From positions 496,001-560,000 of the forward strand of contig NZ_JAGHZS010000010.1 of assembly GCF_017745275.1 (NCBI RefSeq): a stretch of 64,000 bases of DNA, given 5' to 3'. The notes under the pieces were generated by a model. The model made no database searches. It was not told the DNA's origin and saw nothing but the letters and a program-made list of their open reading frames with translations. How positions within the stretch are numbered: the stretch's first letter is position 1; each line of letters begins with the position of its first letter. The DNA comes from Chitinophaga sp. (GTDB lineage Bacteria; Bacteroidota; Bacteroidia; Chitinophagales; Chitinophagaceae). This document shows positions 59,684 to 64,000 of the stretch, piece after piece. The translations under genes were made by a program, and so were the position numbers.

Positions 59684-62050
59684 ATGAAAACGCTCTTCGC
59701 CGTGTTAATGGCGCTGGTAGCCCAGCTACAGTTGCAGGCCCAGTCAACCGCCATTAACCCATCGCTCTTAACCGGCATCTGGCCGGCCGCATGGATTGCC
59801 TGTCCCGGTGCACCCGCCCGGGAATACGGGGTATACCATTTCAGGAAAACATGGTCGCTTTCCGAAAAGCCGGACCATTTCGTGGTAAACGTAACTGCGG
59901 ATAACCGTTACCGTTTGCTGGTAAATGGTACCCCCGTGAGCAGCGGTCCCGCACGGGGCGACCTCTACAACTGGTACTATGAAACTGTTGATATCGCTCC
60001 TTATCTCCGTTCCGGTAACAACACCATCGCTGCCCTGGTATGGAATATGGGGACCCTGGCGCCGGTAGCACAGATCTCTAACCGCACCGCTTTCCTGCTG
60101 CAGGGTAATACAGCAAAAGAAGCCGCCGTGAATACCGGCAGGGACTGGAAAGTGCTGCACGACAGCGCCTACACGCCCTGTTCTACAGATAACAGCGAAC
60201 GGCTGCAAGCCTATATCGTAGTAGGCCCTGGTGATGAGGTGCGTGGTAACGTATATCCGTGGGGGTGGGAACAACCCGGCTATGACGACAGCCAGTGGGC
60301 CAATGCCATCACCATTCCTACCGGCGCTACGCCGGTAGGCTACGGCACGGATAATTACTGGACCCTTGCGCCACGCAGCATCCCGTTGTTTGAAGAAACA
60401 CGGCAACGGATACCCGCACTCAGGCGCAGTGACCTGGCCCAGCCACCAACAGGATTTCCTGACGGACAGCATCCGTTGACCGTACCCGCAAATAGCACGG
60501 TGCATCTCTTGCTGGACCAGACCTATAATACCGTGGCCTATCCTGAACTACAGGTGAGTGGCGGTAAAGATGCTGTTGTAAAACTGACCTATGCAGAAGC
60601 CCTGTTTGATAAGAACGGGCAAAAAGGTAATCGCAATGACATCAACGGAAAGGAAATAAAAGGCAACACAGATATTTTTCATCCGGATGGCGGAGCTGAC
60701 CGGAAGTTCCGTCCACTGTGGCTCCGCACGTATCGCTACCTGCAACTGGAGGTGACCACCGCTGGTGAGCCACTGGTGATTACAGATATTTACGGTATGC
60801 GCACCGGGTATCCGTTACAACTGAAAGCAGCCTTTAGCTGCAACGACAGCAGCCTGTTGCAGATCTGGCAAACGGGCTGGCGCACCGCGAAACTATGTGC
60901 AGGTGAAACCTATTTCGATTGCCCCTACTATGAGCAGTTGCAATATGAAGGCGATACCCGCATCCAGGCATTGATATCCTTGTATACCAGCGGTGATGAC
61001 CGTCTTGTTCGAAAGGCACTGATGGATTTCTATCATTCCCGCACGCCTGAAGGTCAGCCACAGGGGCGCTATCCCAGCAACCGGCTACAGGTGATTCCTA
61101 CCTTCTCCCTGTTCTGGATCACGATGATTCACGACTACTGGATGCATAGGCCCGATGACGCATTTGTTAAACAATTTTTATCTGCCATGAAAGATGTGCT
61201 CGACTGGCATGAGCGCGGCATAGACCCGAAAACAGGCATGCTGGGGCCATTGAGCTGGTGGAGTTTTATAGATTGGGTACCTGGCCTCGAGAATTTCAGT
61301 GGTGGTGCAGAACACAACAGTGCCATCCGTACTCTCCATTATGCGTATACGTTAGCACAGGCAGCGGAGCTGGCGGCTTATTTTGGTCAGACCGAAAATG
61401 CAACGCACTGGCGGCAACTGGCCAAATTACTGAATACACATACCTATTCCCTTTGTTTCGATGCCACCAGGGGTGTGATGGCTGATGCGCCATCCAGGAA
61501 AAGCTACAGCCAGCATGCCAATATCATGGCGGCGCTCAGCGGTGCATTATCATCCAAAGAATTGCCGCAGGTATTACAAAAAGTGCTGACCGATAAAACA
61601 TTGAGCCAGGCTACTTTTTATTATCGTTTTTATCTTACACAGGCGTTGAAAAAAGCGCATATGGCAGATGTGTATTACGATCAGCTGGGCCCCTGGCGTG
61701 ATATGCTGCAGCTGGGATTAACTACTTTTGCAGAGAAGCCGGAACCCACCCGTTCCGATTGCCATGCCTGGGCAGCCAGCCCCAATTATGACTTTCTGGC
61801 TACCATCTGCGGCATTGTGCCGGATGCCCCCGGTTTTAAAAAGGTACTCATAGCGCCGGCCATGGGTGCATTGCAGGAAGTGAAAGGGGTGTTGCCGCAT
61901 CCGGCGGGGGATATAACGGTGTCGCTTACACGAAACAAGGCACATGGTGTAACCGGGTCAGTGGTACTGCCAGCAGGTATTACCGGCAGATTTAGTTGGG
62001 AGGGCAAAGAAATTGTATTACACGCAGGAAGCCAACAGATTCATCTTTAG
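59684..62050 (+). CDS. GH78-family alpha-L-rhamnosidase
   Basis: A 788-residue exported glycosidase with a signal peptide ending near LQAQ (residue 19). An N-terminal beta-sandwich (FVVNVTADNRYRLLVNGTPV; SGPARGDLYNWYYETVDI) is the rhamnosidase N-domain; a concanavalin-like domain follows, then the (alpha/alpha)6 barrel about 370-690 and a C-terminal beta domain (VLIAPAMGALQEVKG; PAGDITVSLTRNKAHGV). In the barrel, D412, E417 and D424 (FDCPYYEQLQYEGD) keep the +5/+12 spacing of the GH78 acidic catalytic cluster. The enzyme should release terminal L-rhamnose from glycans or glycosides in the periplasm or at the surface. The ATG 59675 is an alternative start overlapping susD. Confidence 0.9.
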   Translation: MKTLFAVLMALVAQLQLQAQSTAINPSLLTGIWPAAWIACPGAPAREYGVYHFRKTWSLSEKPDHFVVNVTADNRYRLLVNGTPVSSGPARGDLYNWYYETVDIAPYLRSGNNTIAALVWNMGTLAPVAQISNRTAFLLQGNTAKEAAVNTGRDWKVLHDSAYTPCSTDNSERLQAYIVVGPGDEVRGNVYPWGWEQPGYDDSQWANAITIPTGATPVGYGTDNYWTLAPRSIPLFEETRQRIPALRRSDLAQPPTGFPDGQHPLTVPANSTVHLLLDQTYNTVAYPELQVSGGKDAVVKLTYAEALFDKNGQKGNRNDINGKEIKGNTDIFHPDGGADRKFRPLWLRTYRYLQLEVTTAGEPLVITDIYGMRTGYPLQLKAAFSCNDSSLLQIWQTGWRTAKLCAGETYFDCPYYEQLQYEGDTRIQALISLYTSGDDRLVRKALMDFYHSRTPEGQPQGRYPSNRLQVIPTFSLFWITMIHDYWMHRPDDAFVKQFLSAMKDVLDWHERGIDPKTGMLGPLSWWSFIDWVPGLENFSGGAEHNSAIRTLHYAYTLAQAAELAAYFGQTENATHWRQLAKLLNTHTYSLCFDATRGVMADAPSRKSYSQHANIMAALSGALSSKELPQVLQKVLTDKTLSQATFYYRFYLTQALKKAHMADVYYDQLGPWRDMLQLGLTTFAEKPEPTRSDCHAWAASPNYDFLATICGIVPDAPGFKKVLIAPAMGALQEVKGVLPHPAGDITVSLTRNKAHGVTGSVVLPAGITGRFSWEGKEIVLHAGSQQIHL

Positions 62051-62061
62051 AAAACAACCTG

Positions 62062-62979
62062 ATGAAAAAGAAAGGAATATTACTGCTCCTCTGCTTAAAA
62101 GTAATGGCGGGGTATGCACAGCAACAGTGGCCGTTATACCCCGACAGTATTCCCAATGCTACCGGTGTAGCGGATGAAGAACGGCGGCGGGCAGATCCGG
62201 TAGTGGATACATTGGTAGATCATGTGTCACGGCCAACGCTGACCATTTACCGGCCGCCGGCCGGTAAAGCAAATGGCGCTGCCGTGATTATTTGCCCCGG
62301 TGGTGGTTATCACGTGCTTTGTATTAAAATGGAAGGAGAGAAGGTGGCTAAAGCATTCGCGCAAATGGGTGTAACCGCTTTCGTATTAAAATACCGGTTG
62401 CCCAACCGGCATACTATGCGGGAGCCATCCATTGGGCCTTTGCAGGATGCACAACAGGCCATTAAAACAGTGCGGCAACAGGCGGCGCAGTGGCAAATAG
62501 ATCCGCATCGCATTGGGTTAATGGGCTTCTCCGCCGGCGGACATGTGGCTGCTACCGCCGGAACACACTTTGATCAGGCATTGATTAATAATCCGGATGG
62601 CATCAGTTTGCGCCCGGATTTCTTGTTGCTGGTATACCCCGTCATCAGTTGTACTGATAGTGTAGGACATATCGGTTGTCGTAACAATTTACTCGGCGCC
62701 ACACCCACAGCCGCGCAAATAAAATGGTTCTCCAATGAGTTGCAGGTGACTAATAAAACACCGCCAGCATGGCTGGTACATGCCGGTGATGATACGGTGG
62801 TGCTGGTGCGGAATAGTTTATTGTTTTATGAGGCATTACAACGGAATAAAGTAGCTGCTGCCATTCATTTGTATGAAAAAGGCGAACATGGTTTTCTCGG
62901 TAAACCCCCGTTTGAGGAGTGGTTTGGGCGTTGTGCCTATTGGATGCAGGAAGGGGGGTGGTTAGGCGCGGTCAAATGA
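62062..62979 (+). CDS. alpha/beta-hydrolase esterase (acetyl-esterase type)
   Basis: A 305-residue exported esterase. A signal peptide (ILLLLCLKVMAGYAQ) starts at ATG 62062. The nucleophile is S157 in GLMGFSAGGHVAAT, the acid D243 or D244 in VHAGDDTVV and the histidine H276 in KGEHGFLG. The oxyanion loop is AVIICPGGGYHVL, the BD-FAE/xylanase-associated esterase pattern. It probably removes acetyl groups that block the rhamnosidase. It is the last gene of the seven-gene operon and ends 8 bases before the converging LRR gene. Confidence 0.9.
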   Translation: MKKKGILLLLCLKVMAGYAQQQWPLYPDSIPNATGVADEERRRADPVVDTLVDHVSRPTLTIYRPPAGKANGAAVIICPGGGYHVLCIKMEGEKVAKAFAQMGVTAFVLKYRLPNRHTMREPSIGPLQDAQQAIKTVRQQAAQWQIDPHRIGLMGFSAGGHVAATAGTHFDQALINNPDGISLRPDFLLLVYPVISCTDSVGHIGCRNNLLGATPTAAQIKWFSNELQVTNKTPPAWLVHAGDDTVVLVRNSLLFYEALQRNKVAAAIHLYEKGEHGFLGKPPFEEWFGRCAYWMQEGGWLGAVK

Positions 62980-62987
62980 TGTTGAGA

Positions 62988-63647
62988 TTATTTTCCCATA
63001 TAATAAAGCGGACCATGTTTGGGAAAAACAACTGTGTTACCTCCCTTATGTGCGTGTGGAATATATCCTGGCGGGGGAGTTGGCAGTTGTTGTGCGCATT
63101 CATTTGAACAAAGACTGGCCAGCAATGGGGCGTCATCATGGCCTATCTGTAACGTTATCCAAACCTGGTTAGCCTGGTTATCGTGCATTGTTTTATCACA
63201 TACACTGCACTTCATATGATCCCCATCATATCGGATATGAAAATCATTCAAATCCGGGAACGGTTTTTTATTTTTAAAATTGCCGTATAATTTCCGGATG
63301 CTCACTCTGGTTTTTTTAAGGTGTTTGCAGCGGGTGATCTCGTACGGAAACCAGTGCAGATCGCGGGAGGTATAAGGGTCAAAATCTTCCAGTGCCGCCA
63401 TCATACCTATTTCCGGCGGTATTCTTTTCAGCTTGCTACCATATAAACGCATTTTTTTTACGCTTGTCAGTGTCCCGATTGTCGTGGGCAGTGTATAGAT
63501 CCGTTGAAAATGCTCGTCCCCCAAATACTCTCGTGGTGCAAATTCTGTGCGATGCTCCCGTGCGCAGATGTCTACGTATTCACAAAGCATTTTCCATGCT
63601 TCACTGTTTCTGTCCTGATCATCCGGTTTGAGTTTCACAATATTCAT
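62988..63647 (-). CDS. leucine-rich-repeat protein with a C-terminal cysteine cluster
   Basis: A 219-residue cytosolic protein with no signal peptide. About two leucine-rich repeats are visible (LPTTIGTLTSVKKMRLYGSKLKRIPPEIGMMAALEDFD), followed by a segment with WFPYEITRCKHLKKTRVS. The C-terminal part has C-x2-C and C-x3-C pairs (KCSVCDK; SLCSNECAQ), a likely zinc-binding knuckle. LRR-plus-zinc proteins of this kind are seen in Bacteroidota, but I do not know a function. It stands alone between the esterase and the ArsR gene. Confidence 0.7.
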   Translation of the reverse strand: MNIVKLKPDDQDRNSEAWKMLCEYVDICAREHRTEFAPREYLGDEHFQRIYTLPTTIGTLTSVKKMRLYGSKLKRIPPEIGMMAALEDFDPYTSRDLHWFPYEITRCKHLKKTRVSIRKLYGNFKNKKPFPDLNDFHIRYDGDHMKCSVCDKTMHDNQANQVWITLQIGHDDAPLLASLCSNECAQQLPTPPPGYIPHAHKGGNTVVFPKHGPLYYMGK

Positions 63648-63734
63648 AGGTAGTGTTTAGGTATAAGTAAACATACTCTTTTTTTGACTGATGTAGTCAG
63701 CAGATGCCCCGCATTTTCTCATCTCCCCAAAAAA

Positions 63735-63742
63735 TAATTTTG
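63735..63742 (+). promoter_or_regulatory. -7 element of the ArsR gene
   Basis: TAATTTTG fits TAnnTTTG. Two copies of a palindromic operator follow directly, in the transcribed leader. Confidence 0.55.
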
Positions 63743-63743
63743 C

Positions 63744-63784
63744 GCAGTCAAATAGCTGCATTATATTGCAGTCAAATGGCTGCA
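63744..63784. promoter_or_regulatory. duplicated palindromic operator of the ArsR gene
   Basis: GCAGTCAAATAGCTGCA (63744-63760) and GCAGTCAAATGGCTGCA (63768-63784) match in 16 of 17 bases, starts 24 bases apart. Each has inverted ends GCAG/CTGC. They lie between the -7 element and the start codon, an autorepression position. Confidence 0.65.
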
Positions 63785-63788
63785 AATA

Positions 63789-64000
63789 ATGGAAATCCGT
63801 AGAGATGTTTTTCAGGCTATCGCCGACCCTACACGTAGGGCTATACTGGCTTTGGTGGCATTACAGGCAATGACGCCGGGGGCAATTGCCGAAAATTTTA
63901 ATTCATCCCGGCAAACGATATCGAAGCATATTCAGATTCTGACGGAATGTGAATTGTTGCATCAGCACCAAACGGGGCGCGAAATTCATTACCAGTTAAA
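63789..64000 (+). CDS. ArsR-family winged-helix repressor (3' truncated by window edge)
   Basis: ATG 63789 opens a frame that runs off the window after 70 codons. The start MEIRRDVFQAIADPTRRAI is the typical ArsR opening, and the recognition helix is NFNSSRQTISKHIQILTECELL, followed by a wing (HQTGREIHYQL). The duplicated operator lies 5 bases upstream, so autorepression is likely. In this subfamily the next gene is often an SRPBCC/AHSA1-type protein, but that lies outside the window. Confidence 0.88.
   Translation, partial: MEIRRDVFQAIADPTRRAILALVALQAMTPGAIAENFNSSRQTISKHIQILTECELLHQHQTGREIHYQL

Noticed and set aside
59768..60505. Minus-strand open frame of 245 codons opposite the rhamnosidase
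   Set aside because: Antisense shadow of a conserved GH78 gene; cysteine-rich and without a recognisable fold.
1..64000. CRISPR arrays, transposases, phage genes, rRNA or tRNA
   Set aside because: No regularly spaced repeats, no integrase or transposase frames and no cloverleaf or rRNA sequence were noticed in reading both strands.

Overview
The window comes from the chromosome of a member of the Bacteroidota and reads most like a Chitinophaga-type member of the Chitinophagaceae. The reasons are four complete SusC/SusD nutrient-uptake pairs, two FecI-like sigma factor/FecR anti-sigma pairs, many signal peptides and lipoproteins, A-rich leaders instead of strong Shine-Dalgarno sites, and repeated occurrence of the Bacteroidota promoter elements TTTG (-33) and TAnnTTTG (-7). 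I saw no rRNA, tRNA, CRISPR array, transposase or phage gene. The genus is an inference.

Layout. 1-422: end of an unknown gene. 623-8906: sigma factor, FecR, SusC with an STN signalling domain, SusD and a TlpA-like thioredoxin protein, closed by a strong bidirectional terminator. 8956-12513: serine hydrolase, NUDIX hydrolase, AraC regulator and methyltransferase. 12585-17444 (minus): a SusC/SusD pair without STN domain or sigma pair, preceded by a LacI-type operator. 17934-23457: small regulator/membrane-protein modules (ArsR with an MFS exporter, MarR with a DUF1772-like protein, AraC-GyrI with a membrane protein). 23596-30712: OmpA-domain protein, unknown secreted proteins, a beta-barrel, a ZU5-like protein and a TPR histidine kinase with its LuxR-type response regulator. 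31015-40734: the second sigma/FecR/STN-SusC/SusD locus, followed by two lipoproteins of the DUF4959/DUF5000 and DUF4998 types. 40999-45880: a histidine kinase that stops after its phospho-acceptor domain, a sigma-54 activator, a bbp2-type porin and a small secreted protein. 45954-50114: lipocalin-like protein, AraC regulator, FAD monooxygenase and an unknown protein. 50118-62979: an AraC regulator divergent from a seven-gene operon (Gfo/Idh oxidoreductase, IlvD/Edd dehydratase, COG3618 lactonase-like amidohydrolase, SusC, SusD, GH78 alpha-L-rhamnosidase, esterase). 62988-64000: an LRR/zinc-cluster protein and the start of an ArsR gene with a duplicated operator.

How the genes fit together. 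The SusC proteins divide by regulation: the two with an STN domain (2673, 33005) sit directly behind sigma/FecR pairs, as expected for cell-surface signalling, while the two without it (14319, 54947) lie behind a LacI-type operator or a divergent AraC gene. The 51135-62979 operon encodes rhamnoside release, uptake, deacylation and probably oxidative, non-phosphorylated breakdown of the sugar. At 40.8-45.9 kb, copies of the 9-mer TCATTTTGA and sigma-54-like GG-N10-GT/GG elements precede three transcription units, suggesting one small regulon run by the sigma-54 activator, whose neighbouring kinase lacks an ATP-binding domain.
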